The notes under the pieces: generated by a model
What the model saw: the letters and a program-made list of their open reading frames with translations, nothing else
Database searches by the model: none
What the model was told of the DNA's origin: nothing
Source: Lachnospiraceae bacterium
Lineage (GTDB): Bacteria; Bacillota_A; Clostridia; Lachnospirales; Lachnospiraceae
DNA length: 9,999 nucleotides
Assembly (NCBI GenBank): GCA_017464045.1
Contig: JAFUEG010000284.1
Span: 1 to 9,999, forward strand
Direction: 5' to 3'
Program-made: the position numbers and the translations under genes
Part shown: one piece after another, positions 1 through 7,989 of the stretch
Position numbering within the stretch: the first letter of the stretch is position 1
Layout of the letters: each line of letters starts with the position of its first letter

Positions 1-42
1 AACTTATTAATAATTTTTATTTCTTGGAGATAGTGAAAAGAC

Positions 43-1425
43 ATGGAAAATCCATTTAAAAAAAACAGAGGATTAAAGATAATTATCGTTGGATGCGGAA
101 AGGTCGGAAATACTCTTGTTGAGCGACTGGTTCAGGAAAAGCATGATATAACGGTTATAGATACAAACAGTGATTTGGTTGACCGTGTTTCTGAAACCTA
201 TGATGATATGGGTATAGCCCGAAATGGTTCGAGCTACAGAGTTTTGCTTGATGCCGGAATCAATGAAACCGATGTACTTATAGCGGTTACTGAGTCAGAT
301 GAGCTTAATATGCTTTGCTGTACAATTGCTAACCAGGTTGGACATTGTGCAACCATAGCAAGAGTAAGAAATCCTGACTATAGTGACGAGCTGGCATACT
401 TAAGAGCTAAGCTTGGTATATCACTCATAATCAATCCTGAGCTTGAAACCGCAAGGGAGATTGCGAGATTACTCCGACTTCCTATGGCAGAAGAGATAAA
501 TGCTTTTACCAAGGGACATGCCGAGCTTATAAAGTTTAAGCTTCCGGATGGCAATGTGCTTGACGGAGCACATATATCGGATATAAGAAACTATAATTCC
601 CAGCTCCTTGTATGTGGCGTTGAAAGAAGCGGTGAGCTGGTTATACCGGATGGTTCGTTTGTTCTTAAGGGACAGGATTATATTACTTTTATAGCTACTC
701 CGATTAATACTCAGAACTTTTTCAAGAAGATAGATATTGATACACATCAGGTTAAAAACTGTATGATTATCGGAGGAGGAAAGTCATCATATTATCTTGC
801 AAAACAGTTGACTGAGATGAATATTGATGTCAAGATTGTTGAGATTAATATGAAAAGATGTGAGGAACTAAGCGCTCTTATTCCGAAGGCACTTGTTATA
901 TGCGGAGATGGTACGGATGAGTCTATACTGCGCGAGGCAGGAATTGAAGAGGCTGATTCGGTTGTTCCTCTTACCGGTCTTGATGAGGAAAATATCCTTA
1001 TAACATTGTTTGCCAGACAGTTTACGTCTGCAAAGGTTATTACCAAGATTAAGAGAAGCTCTTTCCATGATGTTATCGATAATCTTGATATGGGAAGCAT
1101 TCTTTATCCGAGATATATGACCTCAGAAACAATTATAGGTCATGTCCGTGCTACCCAAAACGGTATCGGTAGTAATATAGAGATGCTTTATCATATATTT
1201 GACAATAAGGCAGAGGCTATTGAATTTAATACGGAGAAGAATTCTCCGGTAGTAGGTAAGCCTCTTATGGAACTTAAGCTTAGGGATAATCTTCTTGTTG
1301 CATGTATTAACAGAAACGGAAAGATTATCATTCCTAAAGGTGATGATGTTATTCAGGAAAATGATAAGGTTGTCATTGTTACGACACATACCGGCTTTAA
1401 GGATTTAAAGGATATTCTTAAGTAA
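43..1425 (+). CDS. trkA: TrkA, NAD-binding regulatory subunit of Trk potassium transporter
   Basis: This is the cytosolic subunit that binds nucleotide and gates the TrkH potassium channel-like pore at the membrane. The 460-aa length is normal for full-length TrkA, with two tandem RCK (TrkA-N plus TrkA-C) units. The first Rossmann motif is GCGKVG at residues 17-22 with the acidic residue ending beta-2 at D40 (VIDTN). The first TrkA-C region spans about 150-225. A second Rossmann half starts near 240 with a degenerate glycine motif (GGGKSS, 244-249) and E267, and a second TrkA-C region runs from about 385 to the end. GGAGA at 26-30 precedes the ATG by 12 nt, which is slightly long. No better in-frame start was seen. 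trkH follows after 27 bp, so the two form an operon. Any upstream promoter lies at or before the window edge. The family assignment is secure. Confidence 0.95.
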   Translation: MENPFKKNRGLKIIIVGCGKVGNTLVERLVQEKHDITVIDTNSDLVDRVSETYDDMGIARNGSSYRVLLDAGINETDVLIAVTESDELNMLCCTIANQVGHCATIARVRNPDYSDELAYLRAKLGISLIINPELETAREIARLLRLPMAEEINAFTKGHAELIKFKLPDGNVLDGAHISDIRNYNSQLLVCGVERSGELVIPDGSFVLKGQDYITFIATPINTQNFFKKIDIDTHQVKNCMIIGGGKSSYYLAKQLTEMNIDVKIVEINMKRCEELSALIPKALVICGDGTDESILREAGIEEADSVVPLTGLDEENILITLFARQFTSAKVITKIKRSSFHDVIDNLDMGSILYPRYMTSETIIGHVRATQNGIGSNIEMLYHIFDNKAEAIEFNTEKNSPVVGKPLMELKLRDNLLVACINRNGKIIIPKGDDVIQENDKVVIVTTHTGFKDLKDILK

Positions 1426-1452
1426 TTTCTATATGGAACAGAGGATACAATA

Positions 1453-2904
1453 ATGAATTACAGCGTTGTTATATATGTTTTAGGATGGATTATGGATATT
1501 GAGGCAGCATGTATGATGCTGCCTTGTCTTGTGGCTTTGATTTACGGAGAAAAAGAGGGTCTTGGTTTTTTATATGTTGCTCTTGCGGCGGCTCTCGTTG
1601 GAACCATAATCATATTACATAAGCCAAAGGATATGAAGTTTTATCTGAAGGAAGGTTTTGTGACTACGGCACTTAGCTGGATTATACTTTCGGTTCTGGG
1701 TGCACTTCCTTTTATACTTAATGATGATATACCTCATTTTACAAATGCATTATTTGAAACTGTTTCAGGATTTACAACAACAGGCTCGACTATTTTGTCG
1801 GATGTTGAGGCTTTGTCACATGCCAGTCTTTTCTGGAGAAGCTTTACTCACTGGATAGGTGGTATGGGAGTGCTTGTTTTCCTTCTGGCTATCCTTCCTA
1901 TGGCAGGCGGTTCCAATATGAATCTTATGAAGGCGGAAAGCCCGGGACCTTCTGTCGGCAAGCTTGTTCCTAAGGTAAGGGATACGGCTTTTTATCTGTA
2001 TGCTATATATTTTGTGATGACTGTTATAGAAGTAATTCTTTTACTTTTTGGCGGTATGAATCTGTTTGAGGCACTTACTATATCATTTGGTACCGCAGGT
2101 ACAGGCGGCCTCAGTATATGGAATGACAGTATAATGAGCTGTACAGTTTACCAGCAGTGGATAATAGGTATATTTATGGTGCTGTTCGGAGTCAATTTTA
2201 CATTTTATTTTCTGCTTATATCCGGTAAGATAAAGCAGGCATTTAAGATAGAAGAGGTAAGAGTTTATTTTATAATTATTTTTGTTGCGGTTACAACTAT
2301 AGCTATAAATATTTATGATAAAATCGGTTCCTTAGGTGCCACCGTGAGACATTCGTTTTTCCAGGTTGGCTCCATAATTACAACAACCGGTTACGGTACG
2401 GCTGACTTTGATACATGGCCGTCACTTTCAAAAACCATACTTGTTATGCTGATGTTTATAGGTGCCTGTGCAGGCAGCACCGGTGGTGGAATAAAGGTTT
2501 CTCGTTTTATAGTTATGGCGAAAACAGTGAGAAAGGAAATAGTATCCTTCCTTTTCCCTAAGAGTGTAAAGAAAATCAAGATAGAAGATAAGGTTATAGG
2601 TCATGAGACACTTCGCTCCATAAATGTATATTTCATGACATATATAATCATATTTTCGGTATCACTTCTTCTTATTTCATACGAAAATAAGGATATGACA
2701 TCAAACTTTACGGCAGTTGCCGCAACTATCAATAATATAGGTCCGGGTCTTAATCAGGTAGGACCTACATGTAATTTTTCATGTTATTCAGCATTCTCAA
2801 AATATGTTTTTATGTTTGACATGCTTGCAGGAAGACTCGAACTCTTCCCAATACTCTTACTGTTTTCACCATCAGTATGGAAGAGAAAGAAAAAAGTTGC
2901 ATAA
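1453..2904 (+). CDS. trkH: TrkH family potassium uptake protein, membrane subunit
   Basis: This is the integral membrane pore of the Trk system and carries K+ into the cell together with TrkA. The 483-aa length is typical of the TrkH/TrkG/KtrB superfamily, which is built from four M1-P-M2 repeats. The four selectivity-filter loops are visible: TTTGS at 108-112, GTAGTGG at 213-219, TTTGYG at 310-315, and NNIGPG at 427-432. Each has the conserved filter glycine. Other family signatures are the GGMGVLVF segment after loop 1 (136-143), GSTGGGIKVSRF at 341-352, and AGRLELFPILLL at 459-470 near the C-terminus. Hydrophobic helices occupy most of the protein and the tail is basic (WKRKKKVA). AGAGGA at 1440-1445 lies upstream of the ATG, in the short gap after trkA. 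The gene ends just before a hairpin shared with the convergent sigE. Confidence 0.96.
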   Translation: MNYSVVIYVLGWIMDIEAACMMLPCLVALIYGEKEGLGFLYVALAAALVGTIIILHKPKDMKFYLKEGFVTTALSWIILSVLGALPFILNDDIPHFTNALFETVSGFTTTGSTILSDVEALSHASLFWRSFTHWIGGMGVLVFLLAILPMAGGSNMNLMKAESPGPSVGKLVPKVRDTAFYLYAIYFVMTVIEVILLLFGGMNLFEALTISFGTAGTGGLSIWNDSIMSCTVYQQWIIGIFMVLFGVNFTFYFLLISGKIKQAFKIEEVRVYFIIIFVAVTTIAINIYDKIGSLGATVRHSFFQVGSIITTTGYGTADFDTWPSLSKTILVMLMFIGACAGSTGGGIKVSRFIVMAKTVRKEIVSFLFPKSVKKIKIEDKVIGHETLRSINVYFMTYIIIFSVSLLLISYENKDMTSNFTAVAATINNIGPGLNQVGPTCNFSCYSAFSKYVFMFDMLAGRLELFPILLLFSPSVWKRKKKVA

Positions 2905-2910
2905 AAGTAG

Positions 2911-2950
2911 ATGTTTAACGGCACGGGAGTTTCCCCGTGCCGTTAAACAT
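2911..2950. terminator. Convergent hairpin between trkH and sigE
   Basis: A perfect 17-bp inverted repeat (2911-2927 pairing with 2934-2950) surrounds a 6-nt loop. The stem has a GC-rich core (GGCACGGG / CCCGTGCC) and AT-rich ends. It fills the 47-bp gap between the trkH stop and the sigE stop, which face each other, so it probably terminates both transcripts. The T-tract is poor on the plus strand and modest on the minus strand (CTACTTTTAT). Termination is inferred from structure and position. Confidence 0.8.
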
Positions 2951-2951
2951 A

Positions 2952-3683
2952 TTATCCAAGACGTATAATTTCTTTTTTCAGACGGCGTATTATTTTCTTT
3001 TCGAGACGTGATATGTAGGATTGAGAGATGCCAAGCAGGTCAGCCACCTCCTTTTGGGTCATTTCCTCATCGTTCCGTCCTATACCAAATCTTAGTTCTA
3101 TTATTGTTCTTTCACGGTCGGAAAGTATGTCGAGTGCCTGTTCTAACAAGTTTTTGTCCACTTCATCTTCAATATCTTTATATATCATATCGTCATCGGT
3201 ACCAAGAATATCGGAAAGTAACAATTCATTTCCATCCCAGTCAACATTTAACGGCTCATCTATAGAAACCTCCACTTTGGTACGAGAGCTTCTTCGTAAA
3301 TGCATAAGGATTTCATTTTCAATACATCTTGAAGCATAAGTTGCAAGTTTTATATTTCTATCAGTTTTAAATGTATTTATGGCCTTTATAAGTCCTATGG
3401 TTCCAATGGATATAAGGTCTTCAACTCCTACACCTGTATTATCAAATTTTTTTGCAATATATACAACAAGTCTTAAGTTATGTTCTATAAGTGTTTTTTT
3501 AACTTCCACATCATCGCCGTTTGTAAGCTGTTCCAGTAAATCTGCTTCGTCTTCAGCTGAAAGAGGGGGTGGAAGAATCTCAGCACCTCCTATATAATGC
3601 ACCTCATTTTTAGGAAATAATATAAAATTTGCGACACTTTTTATGTTAAAACTAAATTTGTTATTGCTAATAACACTAATCAT
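2952..3683 (-). CDS. sigE: Pro-sigma-E, mother-cell sporulation sigma factor
   Basis: This is the RNA polymerase sigma factor that drives early mother-cell gene expression during endospore formation. It is made as an inactive precursor. The 243-aa length and conserved blocks match SigE of Bacillus and Clostridia. The N-terminal pro-sequence (about residues 1-29) is followed by EVHYIGG and LPPPL. Region 2 covers about 62-132 ([43 protein letters not shown]). The SigE-typical segment [21 protein letters not shown] lies at about 142-162. Region 4 with its helix-turn-helix ([22 protein letters not shown]) is at about 209-230. An AGAGGAG ribosome site (3692-3698) lies 8 nt before the ATG, within the 26-bp gap after spoIIGA, so the two are co-transcribed. 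The SpoIIGA-type cleavage site near H29/Y30 is inferred from family knowledge. No sigG follows. Confidence 0.96.
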   Translation of the reverse strand: MISVISNNKFSFNIKSVANFILFPKNEVHYIGGAEILPPPLSAEDEADLLEQLTNGDDVEVKKTLIEHNLRLVVYIAKKFDNTGVGVEDLISIGTIGLIKAINTFKTDRNIKLATYASRCIENEILMHLRRSSRTKVEVSIDEPLNVDWDGNELLLSDILGTDDDMIYKDIEDEVDKNLLEQALDILSDRERTIIELRFGIGRNDEEMTQKEVADLLGISQSYISRLEKKIIRRLKKEIIRLG

Positions 3684-3709
3684 TTGAATAACTCCTCTCT
3701 AAACTTTAT

Positions 3710-4537
3710 TTACATATTCTCATTTAAAAGAACCTGAAAATCATTATTTAATTTATATCTGCTTATTCCAAAAGCCATTTTCTTATATGCTTTTTTTTCA
3801 TCTGTCAAAACCATATAGTCCATGATAAATACGGGCATAAATACACATGAAGAACTGACTGTCTGATATGGCACCGGATGAAGGCTTATACAAGAAATGT
3901 TTTTAAAAGCAGCATAGTCCATATATCCTGTCTTTTGATAATTTATAATTATCGTATATGCATCTTCACTGGTAAGTTTTTTCATAATCCTATAATCTAA
4001 AATCATAACCGGCTTATGTGTATATGGATCTTCAAGCGTATTACCAGTATCTTTATATCCTGTTGCATATATTTTTTTTCCGGACAGGCAAAGTATTAAT
4101 TTATAATATTTTCCTGATAATTTATGGCTTATGAGACTTGCGGTAAAACAAAAAAGCAAGGTACCAGTCATAAGTGATATTAGTATATGAGCTAAGGATA
4201 GCTGTTCACCTCCCTTAAAAATATTGATAATACCGTAGATAAATAACATTGAGCTTAGTACTGCCATATTTTTTTGCAGTAATTCCCGAACGGTTTCGGT
4301 TTTAAAAAACATATAAGTCATAAATATATAACAAAGCGCATAAAATATTGGAAGAAGAATATTGTCATAAAATATTATATAGACGACATCCGTAAGAGCA
4401 CCTGTTATAAAAGACCATAGTAGAATTCTTTTGAGATTGATACGTGTATGTAAAAGTCTTTGGGAAATTAAAAGTGTGCATATGTTTATAAAAAAATTCC
4501 AAAAGAACATTACATCCGCATAAACTATGTAGTTCAT
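3710..4537 (-). CDS. spoIIGA: SpoIIGA, membrane aspartic protease that activates pro-sigma-E
   Basis: SpoIIGA sits in the sporulation septum and cleaves the pro-sequence from sigma-E after a signal (SpoIIR in known systems) from the forespore. The N-terminal half has about five hydrophobic segments (roughly residues 5-25, 36-57, 59-77, 92-107 and 116-135). The C-terminal half is a soluble aspartic protease-like domain with the motif YKDTGNTLEDP. D163 in DTGN is the expected catalytic aspartate. At 275 aa it is shorter than the roughly 309-aa B. subtilis protein, and the C-terminal part is the least conserved region of the family. The start is set by a GGAGG site at 4543-4547, 5 nt before the ATG. 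It is the first gene of an operon with sigE, which strongly supports the call. A Spo0A-type promoter lies directly upstream. Confidence 0.93.
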   Translation of the reverse strand: MNYIVYADVMFFWNFFINICTLLISQRLLHTRINLKRILLWSFITGALTDVVYIIFYDNILLPIFYALCYIFMTYMFFKTETVRELLQKNMAVLSSMLFIYGIINIFKGGEQLSLAHILISLMTGTLLFCFTASLISHKLSGKYYKLILCLSGKKIYATGYKDTGNTLEDPYTHKPVMILDYRIMKKLTSEDAYTIIINYQKTGYMDYAAFKNISCISLHPVPYQTVSSSCVFMPVFIMDYMVLTDEKKAYKKMAFGISRYKLNNDFQVLLNENM

Positions 4538-4564
4538 TAAAACCTCCGTCGTTTCTTAAGTGGA

Positions 4565-4598
4565 ATTATAGTAGCTTATACATAAAAAAGATGTCGAA
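4565..4598 (-). promoter_or_regulatory. Spo0A-activated sigma-A promoter of spoIIGA-sigE, with 0A box
   Basis: Reading the minus strand, TTCGACA (4592-4598; TGTCGAA on the plus strand, an exact match to the 0A-box consensus TGNCGAA) overlaps a -35-like TCGACA (4592-4597). It is followed after 21 bp by a perfect -10 TATAAT (4565-4570). The predicted transcription start is near 4558, giving a leader of about 21 nt. The B. subtilis spoIIG promoter is known to have abnormally wide -35/-10 spacing (22 bp) with a 0A box over the -35, so the arrangement matches. Only one clear box was seen, so additional weaker boxes may exist. Function is inferred. Confidence 0.75.
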
Positions 4599-4620
4599 GA
4601 GAGTAAGTGTTTTTTAAATA

Positions 4621-6390
4621 ATGATGACATTTTATGACAATTATTTTTATATGGGGGCTTATGTGGCACTTGACAGATCTAAAGTAAGTACGGAACTTAA
4701 TTTATCTTTGAGTATTTCATATGATGAAAGAAGAAATTCCCTTAATTTAAATGAAGGTTTTTATCCTGATTATGATGAGTGGGAATTGATAATAAGATAT
4801 TTTGGAAACTTAAATGATATAAATACTATAGTACCATTTTCATTTATTGAATTGTTTAACGGATATGCAATTATAAGGATTAAACAAAAAGATATAGCAG
4901 CATTGTCCAATATTCCTCAAATTATTTTTATTGAAAAGCCTAAAGCCGTGTATTTTGAAACAGATTTTTTAAGTGATTCTAATTTGGGATATACACAACT
5001 AAAATCCCCCGATGGATACAACATGTCTTGTTTTAATCTGATAAATAATCAAGATAATATTTTTGATGGAAAAGGTGTTCTGGTTGCAATAATTGATTCA
5101 GGCATAGATTATTTGCATTCAGAATTTTTATCAGATAATAAAACTACGCTTTATGAGATTTGGGATCAAAGTATAGATGGAAACCCACCATATAATTTAA
5201 AAATCGGAAGTGTTTACAGCGAGGCTGATATCAATGAACTTATAAAGGATAATAATCGTAATGTGGCTGTTGATTCCAGCGGTCATGGAACCGCAGTTTC
5301 AAGCATAATAAAAAGGCTTGCTCCCGGAGCAAAGCTGCTAATCATAAAGCTGACTGAGAATTATAATGAAAGTTTCTCAAGAACGACTTCTATAATGCTT
5401 GGTCTGACATATGCTATAAAAAAATCTATGGAGCTTTTACTTCCGCTGGTTGTAAACCTAAGCTTTGGTAATAATTACGGAGATCATGCTTCGGGTGCAA
5501 TAATAGAAAAATATATAGATTCTGTATCGGAATTGTCCAAAATATCTATTGTTACGGGAACAGGAAATGAAGGTGCAACATCAAGGCATACCGAGTTTAA
5601 TATTATGGAAAAATCATGGCATCAGGAAGAGTTTTTTGTAAGCCGGTTTGAACAGGGAATTAATATACAGATATGGCGTAAATTTTCAGATATTATCGAT
5701 ATTTTTCTTGTTACACCTGACGGTAATGAATTAGGACCGTTTAATAATTATCAGAATACTATGAAATATTCAATTAATAACATGAATATTTTTATATTAA
5801 ACGGATATCCGACACCACTTAATTCTAATCAGGAAACATATATAAGTATAGTACCACAAAATCAATTTCTACAGGAGGGGGTCTGGAAAATAAAATTTAA
5901 TCCCAAGACCATAATAAACGGTAGAGTAAATATATGGCTTCCGGTTGCATCTTCAACCAGTTCAGAGTTAAGATTTTTACGTCCGAAAGAACTTACAACA
6001 CTTACTATACCTTCAACTGCAGATAATATTATAAGTGTCGGAGCATATAATCAAAATAATCTTACTTATGCTGCATTTTCCGGACGCGGATATACTGCTT
6101 CAAATGATATAAAGCCGGATATAGCTGCTCCCGGCGTGGATATTAATGTGGCTGCACCTGATAACGGATATGCGGTTTTATCCGGAACATCTTTTGCAGC
6201 TCCGTTTGTAAGTTCAGCAGCAGCCCTGCTTATGCAATATGGCATAACAGATGGTAATGATCCGTTTTTATATGGAGAGAAGCTTAAAAGTTATCTTATA
6301 AAAGGAGCTAAGAAACTCCCGGGAACAGTCAGTATTCCAAATGAGAGAATAGGATGGGGAGTACTTTGCGTTGCAGAATCATTTCCATAA
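4621..6390 (+). CDS. Csp-like subtilisin family (S8) serine protease
   Basis: This is a subtilase of the clostridial Csp group. Some characterised members process the cortex hydrolase SleC during spore germination. The catalytic residues are intact: D159 (AIIDSGID), H222 (SGHGTA), oxyanion N316 (GTGNEG) and nucleophile S524 (SGTSFAAP). Residues about 50-115 (WELIIRYFGNL to FIEKPKAVYF) look like the Csp propeptide domain. About 140 residues lie between N316 and the C-terminal catalytic block, in the place where CspB carries an inserted jellyroll domain. There is no signal peptide, as expected for spore-interior Csp proteins. The frame is closed by TAA at 4615-4617, so ATG 4621 or 4624 is the earliest start. 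No strong Shine-Dalgarno is visible (only AGAGAG about 20 nt away), so the true N-terminus is uncertain. The gene is divergent from spoIIGA. The substrate is unknown. Similar S8 copies in Clostridia are not all germination proteases. Confidence 0.88.
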   Translation: MMTFYDNYFYMGAYVALDRSKVSTELNLSLSISYDERRNSLNLNEGFYPDYDEWELIIRYFGNLNDINTIVPFSFIELFNGYAIIRIKQKDIAALSNIPQIIFIEKPKAVYFETDFLSDSNLGYTQLKSPDGYNMSCFNLINNQDNIFDGKGVLVAIIDSGIDYLHSEFLSDNKTTLYEIWDQSIDGNPPYNLKIGSVYSEADINELIKDNNRNVAVDSSGHGTAVSSIIKRLAPGAKLLIIKLTENYNESFSRTTSIMLGLTYAIKKSMELLLPLVVNLSFGNNYGDHASGAIIEKYIDSVSELSKISIVTGTGNEGATSRHTEFNIMEKSWHQEEFFVSRFEQGINIQIWRKFSDIIDIFLVTPDGNELGPFNNYQNTMKYSINNMNIFILNGYPTPLNSNQETYISIVPQNQFLQEGVWKIKFNPKTIINGRVNIWLPVASSTSSELRFLRPKELTTLTIPSTADNIISVGAYNQNNLTYAAFSGRGYTASNDIKPDIAAPGVDINVAAPDNGYAVLSGTSFAAPFVSSAAALLMQYGITDGNDPFLYGEKLKSYLIKGAKKLPGTVSIPNERIGWGVLCVAESFP

Positions 6391-6392
6391 AA

Positions 6393-6430
6393 ATACGGAT
6401 ATGAATAACTTAAACCATTCATATCCGTAT
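6393..6430. terminator. Bidirectional hairpin terminator
   Basis: A perfect 14-bp inverted repeat (ATACGGATATGAAT at 6393-6406 and its complement at 6417-6430) has a 10-nt loop. It lies 3 nt after the protease stop codon and 22 nt beyond the stop of the convergent DUF1846 gene. A five-T tract (6389-6393) follows the stem directly on the minus strand. On the plus strand ATATTTTTAG follows a few bases later. It probably terminates both genes. Confidence 0.8.
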
Positions 6431-6452
6431 AGAGTATATTTTTAGATATATA

Positions 6453-7937
6453 TTACTTATGATATAAGCTTTGAGTCTGATAGGTTGGCTCATAAGTTAT
6501 ATTGACTCCAAGTCTCTTGAAGGATTGTTCGTCAACCTTTGAAAGTATAACTGTTGAGTGTGCTTCAAGCCCTTTTAGTTTTGAAAGCTGCTGCATGGCA
6601 AGCTCAGCTGTAGGGTTTGTTACGGCACATATGGATAATGCAATTAATACTTCATCAGTATGAAGTCGTGGATTGTGATTACCCAGATGTTCAATCTTAA
6701 GTTTTTGTATAGGTTCGATAACTGTAGGTGATATCAGTTCGATTTCATCAGGTATACCTGCAAGTTCTTTTAAAACATTAAGTAAAAGTACAGAACTTGA
6801 ACCAAGTAAATCGATTGTTTTTCCTGTAATAATTCTGCCATCTTCAAGCTGCATGGCAACAGCCGGATTACCGGTTTCCTCCGCCTTCTTTAATGCAGCC
6901 GCAACAACAGGTCTGTCATCTATAGTTGCATCAACCTGTCGCATAAGAAGTTCAATTTTATATATTTCATCTTTGTTTTCCGCACCACGCTTATTTGCGC
7001 AGAGAGCGGTATAATATCTTCTGATTATTTCCTGTATAGAAGCCTCACGTACTACATCGTCATCAGATATACAGTAGCCTGCCATATTTACTCCCATATC
7101 AGTAGGACTTTTGTATGGTGACTCACCCATAATTTGCTTAAGTATTTCACGTAGAACAGGGAAAATCTCGATATCTCTGTTATAATTAACAGCCTGTTCG
7201 CCATACTCGTCAAGGTGGAAGGAGTCAATCATATTTACATCTTTTAAGTCTGCAGTGGCAGCTTCATATGCAATATTTACGGGGTGTTTAAGAGGAACAT
7301 TCCATATAGGAAATGTTTCAAACTTGGCATATCCGGCTTTAACTCCACGTTTGTGTTCGTGATAGAGCTGGGAAAGAGCAGTAGCCATCTTGCCGCTTCC
7401 CGGTCCCGGAGCAGTGATAACAACTAATGAACGGGTAGTTTCTATATAATCATTTTTACCGAATCCTTCTTCGCTGACTATAAGCGGAATATTTGCAGGA
7501 TAATCAGGTATGGAATAATGCTTATACACTTTTATGCCAAGCGAAATAAGTCTTTTTTCAAAGGCGCATGCTGCCGGTTGTCCGTTAAATCTGGTTATGA
7601 CAACACTGCCCACATAAAGACCTATACCACGAAAAGCGTCGATAAGTCTTAAGGTATCCAAATCGTATGTTATATCTAAATCTCCACGTTTTTTATTTTG
7701 CTCGATGGCATCGGCATTAATAACTATAACAATTTCTGCCTGATCCTTTAATTCAAGAAGCATTTTAACCTTGGTATCAGGTACAAAGCCGGGTAAAACT
7801 CTTGAAGCATGGTAGTCATCAAAGAGCTTGCCTCCAAATTCCAGATAGAGTTTCCCACCAAACATATTTATTCTGTTTCTTATATTTTCTGATTGTAATT
7901 TTATATATTTTTCGTTATCAAATCCGATTTTTTTCAT
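6453..7937 (-). CDS. DUF1846 family protein of unknown function
   Basis: This is a soluble 494-aa protein matching the DUF1846 family, which is widespread in Firmicutes at about this length and conserved end to end. Recognised segments are the N-terminal KIGFDNEKYIKLQSENI, the FGGKLYLEFGGKLFDDYHAS block (26-45), KHYSIPDYPANIPLIVS (139-155), and ITAPGPGSGKMAT (174-186). The last is a glycine-rich loop followed by Lys that resembles a nucleotide-binding P-loop but does not fit the strict GxxxxGK[ST] pattern, since P177 takes the place of the first Gly. Other blocks are MGVNMAGYCISDD (281-293) and GNHNPRLHTDEVL (about 417-429). There is no signal peptide or membrane segment. A GGAGG site (7949-7953) precedes the ATG by 11 nt. 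The gene is monocistronic, between a convergent terminator and a divergent neighbour. I do not assign an activity. Nucleotide or phosphate binding is only suggested by the Gly-rich loop. Confidence 0.9.
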   Translation of the reverse strand: MKKIGFDNEKYIKLQSENIRNRINMFGGKLYLEFGGKLFDDYHASRVLPGFVPDTKVKMLLELKDQAEIVIVINADAIEQNKKRGDLDITYDLDTLRLIDAFRGIGLYVGSVVITRFNGQPAACAFEKRLISLGIKVYKHYSIPDYPANIPLIVSEEGFGKNDYIETTRSLVVITAPGPGSGKMATALSQLYHEHKRGVKAGYAKFETFPIWNVPLKHPVNIAYEAATADLKDVNMIDSFHLDEYGEQAVNYNRDIEIFPVLREILKQIMGESPYKSPTDMGVNMAGYCISDDDVVREASIQEIIRRYYTALCANKRGAENKDEIYKIELLMRQVDATIDDRPVVAAALKKAEETGNPAVAMQLEDGRIITGKTIDLLGSSSVLLLNVLKELAGIPDEIELISPTVIEPIQKLKIEHLGNHNPRLHTDEVLIALSICAVTNPTAELAMQQLSKLKGLEAHSTVILSKVDEQSFKRLGVNITYEPTYQTQSLYHK

Positions 7938-7989
7938 GGAAAAAATATCCTCCGGTAAAATATCTTTAGTTAAGTTTAATCACTGAAAT

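Noticed and set aside
469..1389. Minus-strand open frames opposite trkA
   Set aside because: They are overlapping shadows of a confident gene, with no ribosome sites or recognisable domains.
3008..3597. Three plus-strand open frames opposite sigE
   Set aside because: They are antisense to a highly conserved sigma factor, and their Ser-rich translations are typical of reverse-strand shadows.
4577..4584. TATACATA as a possible sigma-E or sigma-G -10 element for the Csp-like protease
   Set aside because: It matches CATACAAT-type elements only partly, and no suitable -35 was found at the required distance.
4621..4645. Second 0A-like sites (TGTCATA-type) near the start of the protease gene
   Set aside because: They depart from the TGNCGAA consensus in the core CGA and are likely by chance in AT-rich DNA.
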